Shown in pieces: positions 33,441 to 42,855 of a DNA stretch of 64,000 bases (its first letter is position 1; the number at the start of each line of letters is the position of its first letter). The position numbers were made by a program, and so were the translations under genes. The stretch is taken from positions 1 through 64,000 of the forward strand of contig DATKKF010000137.1 in NCBI GenBank assembly GCA_035543115.1, given 5' to 3'. The DNA is from RPRB01 sp035543115 (lineage in GTDB: Bacteria; Myxococcota; Myxococcia; Myxococcales; Myxococcaceae). The notes under the pieces were generated by a model. It worked only from the letters and a program-made list of their open reading frames with translations, had not been told where the DNA came from and ran no database searches.

Positions 33441-34298
33441 ATGTCCGACCTCGAGCGGTTCCTCGCCCAGCCCATCGGCCAGCTCCGGGAGCGGTTCCTC
33501 ACCCGTGGACGTCCGGTCCCCGACGGGCTCCTCGAGGCGCTGGAGCAGGACGAGCGGCGGGCCGCGCGAGAGCTGGCGCGCGCCATCCGGGCGCGGCGGG
33601 AGAAGAACCGCTCCGAGGGACAACGGCTCAGGAACCTCCTCCGGTTCGAGGTCGAGCTCTGGGAGGCTGGGCACCTGCACGTCGCCGGAGTCGACGAGGC
33701 CGGGATGGCACCCCTGGCCGGCCCGGTGGTGGCGGCGGCGGTCATCCTCCCCCGGAGCTACAGGCTGCGTGGCATCGACGACAGCAAGGTGCTCGACGCC
33801 GAGACGCGCGAGCGAATGGCCGCGGAGCTGAAGCGCGACGCGGTGGGCTGGGCGGTGGGGGTCGCGGTGGTCGAGGAGATCGACCGGCTCAACATCTACC
33901 ACGCGGGCCTCCTCGCCCTCCGCCGTGCGCTGCTCGGGCTGTGTCCATCGCCGAGCTTCGTCCTGGTGGACGCCCGCCGCATCCCCGAGTGTCCGGTGCC
34001 GCAGCGGGGCATCGTGCATGGAGACGCCCTCTCGCTCACCATCGCCGCGGCGTCGATCATCGCCAAGACGACCCGGGACGCGCACATGGCCGACCTCGAC
34101 ACCCGGTACCCGGGTTACGGTTTCGCGGCGCACAAGGGCTACCCCACGCCGCAGCACGAGACCGCGCTCCGGACGCTCGGCGCCTGCCCCATCCATCGCC
34201 GGAGCTTCGCCCCGGTGCGCCAGGCGCTCGGGCTCGACCCCATCCAGGAGCTGCTCTTCGAGGCGCCGCCGGTTCCCCCGGAACCATCCGGCCCGTGA
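33441..34298 (+). CDS. rnhB: Ribonuclease HII
   Basis: A 285-aa RNase HII that cuts at ribonucleotides in DNA during ribonucleotide excision repair. The catalytic core starts at about 80: VAGVDEAGMAPLAGPVVAAA (Asp85, Glu86), FVLVDARRIP with the third Asp, and AASIIAKTTRDAHM with the fourth; YPGYGFAAHKGYPTPQH is the usual end block. The conserved GRG of the DEAGRGPLAG motif reads GMA here. An N-terminal helical extension of about 75 residues is longer than in most homologues. The stop overlaps the next GTG by 4 bp. Confidence 0.94.
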   Translation: MSDLERFLAQPIGQLRERFLTRGRPVPDGLLEALEQDERRAARELARAIRARREKNRSEGQRLRNLLRFEVELWEAGHLHVAGVDEAGMAPLAGPVVAAAVILPRSYRLRGIDDSKVLDAETRERMAAELKRDAVGWAVGVAVVEEIDRLNIYHAGLLALRRALLGLCPSPSFVLVDARRIPECPVPQRGIVHGDALSLTIAAASIIAKTTRDAHMADLDTRYPGYGFAAHKGYPTPQHETALRTLGACPIHRRSFAPVRQALGLDPIQELLFEAPPVPPEPSGP

Positions 34299-34930
34299 GC
34301 CACGACGTCGCCATCGACGCCTGGCTCTCGGCCGAGGGCTTCGATCTGCCCGACGGCAGGGCAGCCGCCCGCGAGGTGCTCGAGGCGGTCGGCTTGACCC
34401 GTGCGGGCAAGGCGCGGATGAGCACGGAGAAGGAGGACCGTGCCCGGGCAGTGCTCGAGGAACGGCTGTTCAAGCACTGCGCGACCCCGGCCTGCGGCGC
34501 CGCCGCCTCGCGCTCGGGGAGGACGCCGGTGCGCACCGCCCACCGGATCGCCTGTGCCTCCTGTGGCGGCTCCGACAACCGGCGGGCGGAGGAGGCGCTG
34601 CTGATCGCGTGCGAGGGCGCCGGCATCCGCCGGCTGGCCATCGTCGGCGGCTCGCCCTCGGTGCGCGAGGAGCTGCGCGATGCGCTCTCCGGCCGCCTCC
34701 AGCTCCGGCTGGTCGACGGCACCGAGCGGCGCACCCTGGCCCAGGCCCGGCTCGATCTCGACTGGGCCGATCTGGTGCTGCTCTGGGGCGGCTCGGAGCT
34801 CGACCACCGGGTCAGCACGCTCTATTCCGGTGCGCCGCCGCCGCTCCGGCGGAAGCTGGTCCACACCTCGAAGCGGGGCATCGCCGCGCTGCTGGAGGCC
34901 GCGGTGATGCGCCTCTCACGCCATGGCTGA
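34295..34930 (+). CDS. Hypothetical protein, zinc-knuckle plus Rossmann-like domain (DUF2325-like)
   Basis: A 211-aa protein from the GTG that overlaps the rnhB stop. A helical N-terminus is followed by four cysteines in two pairs (KHCATPACG and IACASCGGS), a probable zinc site. Residues of about 110-211 form an alpha/beta domain: RRLAIVGGSPSVREEL, then LDWADLVLLWGGSELDHRVS and RKLVHTSKRGIAALLEA. The pattern of a VGG start, an acidic middle and a terminal SKRG-helix resembles DUF2325 proteins, but the match is weak. Coupling to rnhB suggests a nucleic-acid context only by position. Confidence 0.7.
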   Translation: MSHDVAIDAWLSAEGFDLPDGRAAAREVLEAVGLTRAGKARMSTEKEDRARAVLEERLFKHCATPACGAAASRSGRTPVRTAHRIACASCGGSDNRRAEEALLIACEGAGIRRLAIVGGSPSVREELRDALSGRLQLRLVDGTERRTLAQARLDLDWADLVLLWGGSELDHRVSTLYSGAPPPLRRKLVHTSKRGIAALLEAAVMRLSRHG

Positions 34931-35441
34931 GCGCCGGGGACGGCGGCTCGCGCTGGGACTCCTGGTGGCCGCTGCCGGCTGCAAGCCGACGTGGCCGCGG
35001 TACGAGGCGCCGGACGGGAGCTTCAGCGCCGAGCTCCCGCCTCCACTTCGCGTCGAGGCCGAACGGATCGAGGGCAACCAGCGGCTGCTCTCCATCGAGT
35101 CCCGCAGCACCGAGGACCAGGCCTTCCTGGTGCAGCGCCGGCGTCCCGCTCCGGGACGGCGGCTGGACCCCCAGGGCGTGCTGGACGGCTTCTGCGCCGA
35201 GTTCGCCCGGGCGCGGTCCTACCAGATCGCCGCTGACGCGCGCGGGACGCGGTCCGACGGCCGACCGGCCCAGACCTGCGCCTTCCATGCCCAGGGGCTG
35301 GAGATCCGGATCCAGGTCCTGGCCGCGGGCCAGTGCGTGTACACCCTGATGGCGATGTGGCGCGGAGCGGCGCCGGACGTGGATCGGTTCCTCGACGGGT
35401 TCCGGGTGGCGAAGGACTGCGAGGTCGACGAGCGGCCCTGA
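34923..35441 (+). CDS. Small lipoprotein of unknown function
   Basis: A 172-aa exported protein. The N-terminal Arg cluster, hydrophobic stretch and lipobox AAAGC (Cys20) predict lipid anchoring. The mature part begins YEAPDGSFSAELPPPLRVEA, a pattern seen in small secreted proteins with a PsbP/DUF1795-like fold, and has three further Cys residues. No enzymatic motif. It overlaps the gene before by 8 bp. A strong hairpin lies downstream, between this gene and acs. Confidence 0.75.
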   Translation: MAERRGRRLALGLLVAAAGCKPTWPRYEAPDGSFSAELPPPLRVEAERIEGNQRLLSIESRSTEDQAFLVQRRRPAPGRRLDPQGVLDGFCAEFARARSYQIAADARGTRSDGRPAQTCAFHAQGLEIRIQVLAAGQCVYTLMAMWRGAAPDVDRFLDGFRVAKDCEVDERP

Positions 35442-35552
35442 GGTGCGACCCCGCCGGCCGGCCCCACGGCGGGGTGGAGGACGACGGCAGCGCGGGCGGA
35501 CACACGCGGGTGCTCGATTCGCACCGGGCGAGGGGGGGGCGCGCAGGCGTGG

Positions 35553-35583
35553 CCGGCGCGCGCGTGCACCTTGCGCGCGCCGG
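35553..35583. terminator. GC-rich hairpin between convergent genes
   Basis: A perfect 11-bp inverted repeat (CCGGCGCGCGC and GCGCGCGCCGG) with a 9-base loop sits between the lipoprotein stop (35441) and the acs stop (35598). It has no T-tract. Placement between converging genes supports a bidirectional terminator. Confidence 0.6.
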
Positions 35584-35597
35584 TCGCCCGCCCCGCT

Positions 35598-37556
<1,959 letters not shown>

Positions 37557-37577
37557 GGCGACGCTCCTCTTTCTCGT

Positions 37578-38084
37578 TCAGGGACAGACGCTGGTGGTGG
37601 CGCTCAAACCGGCCTCGTACTCGAACCAGGCCTGACAGATGCAGGTCTCCGGTCTGGGCGTCGATGTCATGATGCGGACCTCCCCCGAGAAACGGGTCGA
37701 GTCCGTGGTGGTGGCGTCCAAGTGCACGTCCACCAGCTGAAGCTGACAGGCCTGGCCCCCGATGGGCAGCAGGACGTTCGCCGCCGTTCCGTCGGCGCTG
37801 AAAGTCTCTTCGCCGTAGGCGAACTGGCCGGCCATCGAGACGTCGAGCAGCTCACCCTGGCTCGGGCTGGAGAAGCGGAAGTCGATCTCCACCACGTTCC
37901 CCGACCGGATGAGCCGTGCCCCGAGGTTCGCGGCCGCGTCGGCGAGGAGCTGGCACTCGTCCCGGATGATTCCTGAGGGCCGCACGGGGATCAGGGCATA
38001 GCACCCTTCGTCCTGGACGTGCGTCCGTCCACCACAGCCGATCAGGGAAGAGGCGAGGACCACGAGTGCCATCCGTGCGTTCAT
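37578..38084 (-). CDS. Lipoprotein of unknown function, Cys-rich
   Basis: A 168-aa exported protein with lipobox LIGC (Cys17). The mature part has six cysteines (for example DEGCYALIPV, RDECQLLAD, ETCICQAW) that could form disulfides, and a beta-rich pattern (VVEIDFRFSSPSQGELLDVS). No known domain. It lies just upstream of acs on the same strand (21 bp) but is unlikely to be related in function. The region to the S2P gene on the other strand is about 95 bp. Confidence 0.78.
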   Translation of the reverse strand: MNARMALVVLASSLIGCGGRTHVQDEGCYALIPVRPSGIIRDECQLLADAAANLGARLIRSGNVVEIDFRFSSPSQGELLDVSMAGQFAYGEETFSADGTAANVLLPIGGQACQLQLVDVHLDATTTDSTRFSGEVRIMTSTPRPETCICQAWFEYEAGLSATTSVCP

Positions 38085-38178
38085 CCGAGGGGGCTGGCGA
38101 GTCTAGAGACGGGGCGGCAATGCTTCAATCGTCCGCCCCGCCGCGGCCGCCCCGCTGGTACGCTTCCCGGCAGACCCC

Positions 38179-39219
38179 ATGCGAGCCCTTCTCGCGCTGC
38201 TCGCCCTGGGCGTGCTCCTGACGGTCCACGAGCTGGCGCACCTCCTCGCGGCGCGCGTCTTCGGCACCCGGGCAGTCGTCTTCTCCTTCGGGATCGGCCC
38301 CCCGCTGTTCGGGTTCCGCGCGCTCGGTCAGCGCTGGACCCTCGGGGCGATTCCCTTCGGGGGCTGGCTCAGGCTCGAGGGCGAGAACCCTCACGACGCG
38401 GCGCGTGCGTCCGGCGTCCCGTTCGCCGCGCTCTCGGCCGGACGCCGGGTGGCCATCTTCGCCGCCGGCCCGCTGGGGAGCTGGGGCCTGGCGGTGCTGC
38501 TCCTGGCCGGCCTCTTCACCGCGGGAACACACCACCCCGTGGGGATGATCGTGAGTGCCGTGGAGCCGGGGTCGCCGGCCGCGCGCGCGGGCTTCCGGCC
38601 GGGTGACCGCATCGTCTCGGTGGACGAGGACCCGGTCCAGCGGTGGTCCGAGCTGGTCGAGGCCCTGACCCGCGACGCAGACGGCTCGGCCACGGTGACC
38701 GTCGCCCGGGGGGCCGAGACGCTCACCTTGCGAGTCGAGCCCGAGCTCGACGCGGATGGACACGCCCGCATCGGCCTCCGGCAGCTCTACCAGTTCGAGC
38801 GCCTCCGGCCCGCACAGGCTCTGTGGCGGGCGGTGCTGCACACCGGGGTGGTCCTGGAGCGCATCGTCCGGGAGGCCGGCGAGCTGCTCGCCCAGCCCTG
38901 GGGCGGGTCGGCGCGGAACCACACCGCGGGGGCGCTGGTGTGGAGCGCCGCGGAGGCGGCGGGCACGAGCGCCGACGCGCTGGTCCGGGCGCTGGCCGCG
39001 CTTTCCCTGGCGCTGGCCCTCTTCTTCCTCTTGCCGCTCCCGGCCCTCGACGGCGGCCGCATGCTGCTCACCCTCTGGGAGGCGGCGATGGGGCGCCCGG
39101 TCGACGGACGGGTGCAGACCTTGCTGCAGATGCTGAGCCTCCTGGCCGGAGTGGCAGCGGTGGCCTGGCTCGCCTACGGCGAGGTCCGGCAGGTGCTGTC
39201 GGTGACGCTCGGGCGTTGA
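38179..39219 (+). CDS. Site-2 protease family membrane metallopeptidase with one PDZ domain
   Basis: A 346-aa integral membrane zinc protease of the M50/RseP type. HELAH (17-21) in helix 1 and LPALDGGRM near 294-302 in the last core helix give the metal site. A single PDZ domain (about 120-205: SAVEPGSPAARAGFRPGDRI, VSVDEDP) sits between. It is shorter and more divergent than the canonical rseP at 46.9 kb, which has about 540 residues. Such proteases cut membrane-bound anti-sigma factors or signal-peptide remnants; the substrate is unknown. No anti-sigma gene is next to it. Confidence 0.92.
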   Translation: MRALLALLALGVLLTVHELAHLLAARVFGTRAVVFSFGIGPPLFGFRALGQRWTLGAIPFGGWLRLEGENPHDAARASGVPFAALSAGRRVAIFAAGPLGSWGLAVLLLAGLFTAGTHHPVGMIVSAVEPGSPAARAGFRPGDRIVSVDEDPVQRWSELVEALTRDADGSATVTVARGAETLTLRVEPELDADGHARIGLRQLYQFERLRPAQALWRAVLHTGVVLERIVREAGELLAQPWGGSARNHTAGALVWSAAEAAGTSADALVRALAALSLALALFFLLPLPALDGGRMLLTLWEAAMGRPVDGRVQTLLQMLSLLAGVAAVAWLAYGEVRQVLSVTLGR

Positions 39220-39222
39220 CCC

Positions 39223-39236
39223 CGCGCCGCGGCGCG
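39223..39236. terminator. GC palindrome between convergent genes
   Basis: CGCGCCGCGGCGCG is a perfect 14-base palindrome in the 34-bp gap between the S2P gene and the response-regulator gene. It can form a short hairpin on either strand. The short loop makes it a weak candidate. Confidence 0.35.
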
Positions 39237-39253
39237 TCTGGCGTCGCCGTCGC

Positions 39254-39910
39254 TCAGGCCGGAACCGCTTCAACCTGCTCGATGAGACGGATCAGGTCCA
39301 CCACCGAGCTCGCCCCGAGCTTGTGCATCACCCGGCCCCGGTGGACCTTGATGGTCTTCTCGCTCGTCCCGAGCTCGGCGGCGATCCGCTTGTTCGGCTT
39401 CCCACTGGCGACCAGGCCGAAGACCTCGCGCTCCCGCGGGGTCAGGGCGTCCAGGCGCTGGGTGGCCGCCGCGACCTTGTTCCGGGCCTCACGCCACTCG
39501 GCGTCCCGGGCCAGGCCACGCACCACGGCGGCGAGCAGCGCGCCGAGGTCCACCGGTCGCTCCAGCACGTCCACCGCCCCTTGCTTCATCGCCCGGACGG
39601 TGGTCGCCACGTCCGCAGAGCGGCTGACCAGGACGACGGCGACGTGCTCTCCGGTGACCTTGGCTTCCTCGAGCAGCTGGAGCCCCAGGCCCTGCCGCGG
39701 ACCGAGGCCGAGCACCAGACAATTGGGCCTCTCGCTGTTCCAGCGGGCGAGGAGCGGCTCGGCATCCTCGAACGTCGCCACCTCGAGCGCCAGGGCCCGG
39801 ATCAAGCGCTCGAGCTTCGCGCACAGCCCCCGGTCCTCGTCGAGCACCCACACCCGTGGCCAGCGGTGCTCGGACGCCGACCCCGAAGCGGTGGAGATGG
39901 TCACGCCCAC
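39254..39910 (-). CDS. FixJ/NarL-type response regulator with a degenerate receiver
   Basis: A 218-aa protein with a receiver-like domain (about 18-135) and a LuxR-type DNA-binding domain (about 152-215: LTPREREVFGLVASGKPNKR, then IAAELGTSEKTIKVHRGRVM). The acidic pocket (Asp24, Glu25, Asp26) is present, but the phosphate-accepting Asp is replaced by Gly68 (CLVLGLGPRQG), and the conserved Lys is Arg in LERPVD. It should therefore bind DNA without normal phosphorylation. No histidine kinase gene is adjacent. It is transcribed toward the S2P gene. Confidence 0.88.
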   Translation of the reverse strand: MGVTISTASGSASEHRWPRVWVLDEDRGLCAKLERLIRALALEVATFEDAEPLLARWNSERPNCLVLGLGPRQGLGLQLLEEAKVTGEHVAVVLVSRSADVATTVRAMKQGAVDVLERPVDLGALLAAVVRGLARDAEWREARNKVAAATQRLDALTPREREVFGLVASGKPNKRIAAELGTSEKTIKVHRGRVMHKLGASSVVDLIRLIEQVEAVPA

Positions 39911-40031
39911 CCGAATTTCACGACGCGTGCCAGCTCGCCGCCCCGGGAAACGAGCGCGTCAGGCCCACGAATTTGCGCCGCCCGCCCTGGACGTGGGTCC
40001 AGGCCGCAATCCTTGCGCCCTCGACCGGCGC

Positions 40032-40670
40032 TCAGAAATGGAGGCCGATGGAGGCGACGAAGAATGGGTCGATCCCCCCCGGCTGGAACCAGTACGCGGT
40101 GAGGTCCAGCTTCCAGAAGGTCACCCCGAGCATGGGCCCGAGCACCACCTCCCGCGCGGTGTGAAACAGGCGGGTGCGCTGGACGACGACGCCCACGCGG
40201 AGCCACTTCCACGGCCTGAGGTCCATCTCGGACCAGGCGTACAGGAACCCGCCCGTGCCTCCCTGCACGTCGGTCGCCCACTCGATGTCCGAGCTCCAGG
40301 AAAGCGGCCCCCAGCCGAGCGCGAGCTCCAGCCCGAGGACCGGTCCGCCCGCGTCCCCGAACATGCAGCCGAGGATGGGGGTCAGTCCGAACGTGACCGT
40401 CTCTCCGAACTCGAAGTTCCAGCCGATGAACGCCGAGCCGGTGCGCAGCGCCTCGTAGTTGTAGCGCGCCTCGAGGTGGAGGGGCCCGTGGTCTGCGGTG
40501 ACCGTGGGCACCCCAAAGTTCACCTGCTCGGGGACGAAGTACCAGGAGAGCGCGGCACCGAAGGACCAAGGTTGGACCTCCTCGAGCGAGGCAGCCTCCT
40601 GCGCCAGGGACCCTGCCGGGAGCAGGAAGGCCAGCAGCACCGCCCACGGTCGCGTCCGCCGGCGACTCAT
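40032..40670 (-). CDS. Exported outer-membrane-barrel-like protein
   Basis: A 212-aa protein with a basic start and a signal peptide (MSRRRTRPWAVLLAFLLPAG, cleavage after SLAQ). The mature chain alternates hydrophobic and polar residues with many aromatics and ends SIGLHF, a terminal Phe typical of barrel proteins inserted by BamA. No catalytic motif. The start overlaps the stop of the upstream VIT-like gene (ATGA). The ATG at 40670 is chosen for the signal peptide. Confidence 0.78.
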   Translation of the reverse strand: MSRRRTRPWAVLLAFLLPAGSLAQEAASLEEVQPWSFGAALSWYFVPEQVNFGVPTVTADHGPLHLEARYNYEALRTGSAFIGWNFEFGETVTFGLTPILGCMFGDAGGPVLGLELALGWGPLSWSSDIEWATDVQGGTGGFLYAWSEMDLRPWKWLRVGVVVQRTRLFHTAREVVLGPMLGVTFWKLDLTAYWFQPGGIDPFFVASIGLHF

Positions 40671-41332
40671 CCGCCCAGCGCCGAGACGGCCCCGACCAGC
40701 ACCACGCCGATGCCCAGCATCGCGAGGCCGACGCTCACCGGGCGCAGTCCCGCGAACCGGCCCACGGCGACGCCGCTGAAGAAGAGCAGCGCCAGGGAGA
40801 GGGCGCGGGAGATCGCCATCGCCGCCGTGGCGTCGTCGATGACCAGGAAGGGCAGCGCCACCGGGAAGGTGCTCGCCACGACCAGGAGGAAGACGCCGAG
40901 CGCGCCGAGCAGGTCGTCGCCGTGCACCCCGGGACGGGCGGGCAGGTCGGGGTGTCCGATGATCCGCTGCCGCAGCGACTCGACCTCCGTCCCGCGCAGC
41001 GCACCGACGAAGGGTTCGGGCAGGACCTCGGTGAGCAGCTCGCTGGCCCCGACCTGGTCGGCGTGCTCCCGGAGGGCCCGGGCGAGGAGCGCGCGACGGC
41101 CCCGCTCGAAGACCGCGTTCAGGACGTACATCACCGCGTCCACCATGCCCCAGGCGACGTTGCAGGCCAGGGTGCTGACGAAGAGCGCCCGGGTCTCGTG
41201 CGCCGTGGCGTGCGCCACGCTCAGCGCACCGGTGATGGTCAGGGCCATGATGAGCCCGAAGAGAACCTCGGACGCGCGCTCGAAGGGGCTCAGCACGCCC
41301 CGGATCACCTTCCGCGGGGGCTTCCTCTTCAC
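40667..41332 (-). CDS. VIT-family-like membrane protein
   Basis: A 221-aa inner-membrane protein. The first helix region, PFERASEVLFGLIMALTITGA, matches the start of the VIT1/CCC1 family (iron or manganese transport), and about five helices are visible, with a soluble acidic loop between helices 2 and 3 (about 80-135). The family's metal-binding Glu residues in that loop are not clear, so transport of iron or manganese is only suggested. Overlaps the exported-protein gene by 4 bp. Confidence 0.72.
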   Translation of the reverse strand: MKRKPPRKVIRGVLSPFERASEVLFGLIMALTITGALSVAHATAHETRALFVSTLACNVAWGMVDAVMYVLNAVFERGRRALLARALREHADQVGASELLTEVLPEPFVGALRGTEVESLRQRIIGHPDLPARPGVHGDDLLGALGVFLLVVASTFPVALPFLVIDDATAAMAISRALSLALLFFSGVAVGRFAGLRPVSVGLAMLGIGVVLVGAVSALGG

Positions 41333-41496
41333 CCGTCGCCTTCCGTCGTGTCCGTTGTGGCCCTCCCCGCAAGGCCCTCATTTGGGCCGCTGCCGCTCGA
41401 TCCCTTCCATGAGACCTTGGTCCGATGGCCCAGGGCCGAACGCTCCTGGGAGCTTCGCTTGTTCCCGGAGTCTCGAGGGACAGGGGAGGACTTGAC

Positions 41497-42117
41497 ATGA
41501 GCATGCGTCGGAGCGTGATTCTCGGAGCCTGTCTTGTCGCAGGCTTGGTGGCAGCGCAAACGAAGCCGCCAGCCCCGGCCCCGGCCGCCGGCCAGCCAGC
41601 ACCCGCGGCAGCGGCACCCGCGGCAGCGGCACCCGCGGCAGCAACACCCGCGGCAGCAGCACCCGCGGCAGCAGCACCCGCGGCAGCGGCACCCCCCGTG
41701 GTCGCGGTGAAGCCGAATTCCCCCTGCAAGCAGGACGCCGAGACGTTCTGCGCGGACGTCCAGCCCGGCTCGGGCCGGCTGTATCGCTGCCTGGCCGAGC
41801 ACGAGAGTGAGCTCTCCAACAGCTGTCGCGCGCGGCTCGCCGACGTCCGTGCAAGTGGCGCCGAGTGCAAGGAAGACATCGCGAAGTTCTGCGCAGACGT
41901 GCCCCACTCCAAGGGCAAGATCGCGGACTGCCTCACCCAGCATCACGACGAGCTGAGCGAGGGGTGCAAGGCGCTGTCCTCGGCTGCCAAGGCCGCGGCG
42001 AAGCCCGCGCCGACGCCCGCGCCGGCAGCGGCGGCCGCCCCCGCTCCAGCGGCGGCCCCCGCTCCAGCCGCAGCTCCGGCACCAGCGCCCGCTCCGGCGC
42101 CGCCGCCCAAGAAGTAG
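41497..42117 (+). CDS. Exported Cys-rich GLG1-repeat protein with Ala/Pro-rich linkers
   Basis: A 206-aa protein with a signal peptide (MSMRRSVILGACLVAGLVAA). An Ala/Pro linker of six PAAAA units is followed by two tandem repeats: CKQDAETFCADVQPGSGRLY to SCRARL, and CKEDIAKFCADVPHSKGKIA to GCKALS. Each has four Cys in the order seen in Golgi apparatus protein 1 (GLG1/Cys-rich FGFR) repeats. A second Ala/Pro tail ends the protein. Bacterial members are periplasmic or secreted and of unknown role. The ATG at 41497 is behind GGGGAGGA and gives a good signal peptide; a longer frame to 41425 is less likely. Confidence 0.88.
   Translation: MSMRRSVILGACLVAGLVAAQTKPPAPAPAAGQPAPAAAAPAAAAPAAATPAAAAPAAAAPAAAAPPVVAVKPNSPCKQDAETFCADVQPGSGRLYRCLAEHESELSNSCRARLADVRASGAECKEDIAKFCADVPHSKGKIADCLTQHHDELSEGCKALSSAAKAAAKPAPTPAPAAAAAPAPAAAPAPAAAPAPAPAPAPPPKK
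41601..41690 (+). repeat. 15-bp tandem repeat, six units
   Basis: Six head-to-tail units of the form ACCCGCGGCAGCRRC (41601-41690) within the GLG1-repeat gene. Each encodes PAAAA or PAAAT. Changes fall only in the last bases of the unit. Since the unit is a multiple of three, length changes would alter only the linker. Confidence 0.9.
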
Positions 42118-42169
42118 GCAGCGACGCGGCAGCCCGACGAGGCACGCGTGGGGAACGGTGCCGCGGTCA

Positions 42170-42197
42170 CGGCGAGGAGTCCCGGGACTTCTCGCCG
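42170..42197. terminator. Strong hairpin between convergent genes
   Basis: Two 14-base arms (CGGCGAGGAGTCCC and GGGACTTCTCGCCG, one G-T wobble) pair directly, giving about 12 bp of stem with a CCGG loop. It abuts the moaE stop (42198) and lies 53 bp after the GLG1-gene stop. Probable bidirectional terminator that closes the long minus-strand envelope run. Confidence 0.7.
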
Positions 42198-42854
42198 CTA
42201 CGGCCCGAGGCCGACCCACTCCTCGCCGTCCTCGAAACGCTCCTTCTTCCAGATGGGGACGTCGGCCTTGAGCCGCTCGATGGCCTGGCGACAGCCCTCG
42301 AAGGCCGCGGCGCGGTGCGGCGCGGAGACGGCGATGACCACTGCAGCATCGCCGGGGACGAGGGTTCCGACCCGGTGCACGATGGCCGCGCGGCTGCCCG
42401 GCCAGCGGGCCTCGATCTCCCGGCCGATCGCCGCCATCGAGCGCTCGGCCATCCCCGGGTAGGCCTCGTAGCTCAGCGCGCGAACGCGACGGCCCCGGGT
42501 CTCGGAGCGCACCGTGCCGGTGAAGGTGACCAGCCCGCCGCGCTCGGGTCCGCCGACGGCGCGTACCACCTCCTCCAGATCCAGCGGCGCGTCCGACAGG
42601 CGGAAGCAGTCCGAGCCACCCGCGACCGGGGGCACCAGCGCCACCTCGGCCCGGTCGGGGACCGCTGCGTCCAGCGACTGGAACTCCTGATTCACCGCAA
42701 CCCGGAGATGCGGGAGCAGCGACCGCAGCTCGGGGTGCCGCACCGCGAGCTGCTCGAGCAGCTGCCGCACGGGGCCGCCCTCCCAGTCCACCGTCTCCTG
42801 CACCGTACCGGCGCGCTCCCGGGCCGAGGCGAAGTAGAGGACGGTGAGCGCCAT
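42198..42854 (-). CDS. MoaD-MoaE fusion, molybdopterin synthase
   Basis: A 218-aa fusion of both molybdopterin synthase subunits. Residues 1-80 are MoaD-like (ubiquitin fold) ending PPVAGG (75-80). Residues of about 84-218 are MoaE: GGLVTFTGTVR, LSYEAYPGMAERSM, the basic pocket SAPHRAAAF, and the catalytic Lys pair in VPIWKKERF. In two-subunit systems the free Gly-Gly end of MoaD is thiocarboxylated by MoeB, so a fused carrier must be cleaved or work in another way. It is the last gene of the long minus-strand run, with only one base between its start and the stop of the preceding barrel gene. Confidence 0.94.
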   Translation of the reverse strand: MALTVLYFASARERAGTVQETVDWEGGPVRQLLEQLAVRHPELRSLLPHLRVAVNQEFQSLDAAVPDRAEVALVPPVAGGSDCFRLSDAPLDLEEVVRAVGGPERGGLVTFTGTVRSETRGRRVRALSYEAYPGMAERSMAAIGREIEARWPGSRAAIVHRVGTLVPGDAAVVIAVSAPHRAAAFEGCRQAIERLKADVPIWKKERFEDGEEWVGLGP

Positions 42855-42855
42855 G

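Noticed and set aside
41601..41690. CRISPR-like array
   Set aside because: The units are 15 bp, contiguous without spacers, and encode an Ala/Pro linker in frame.
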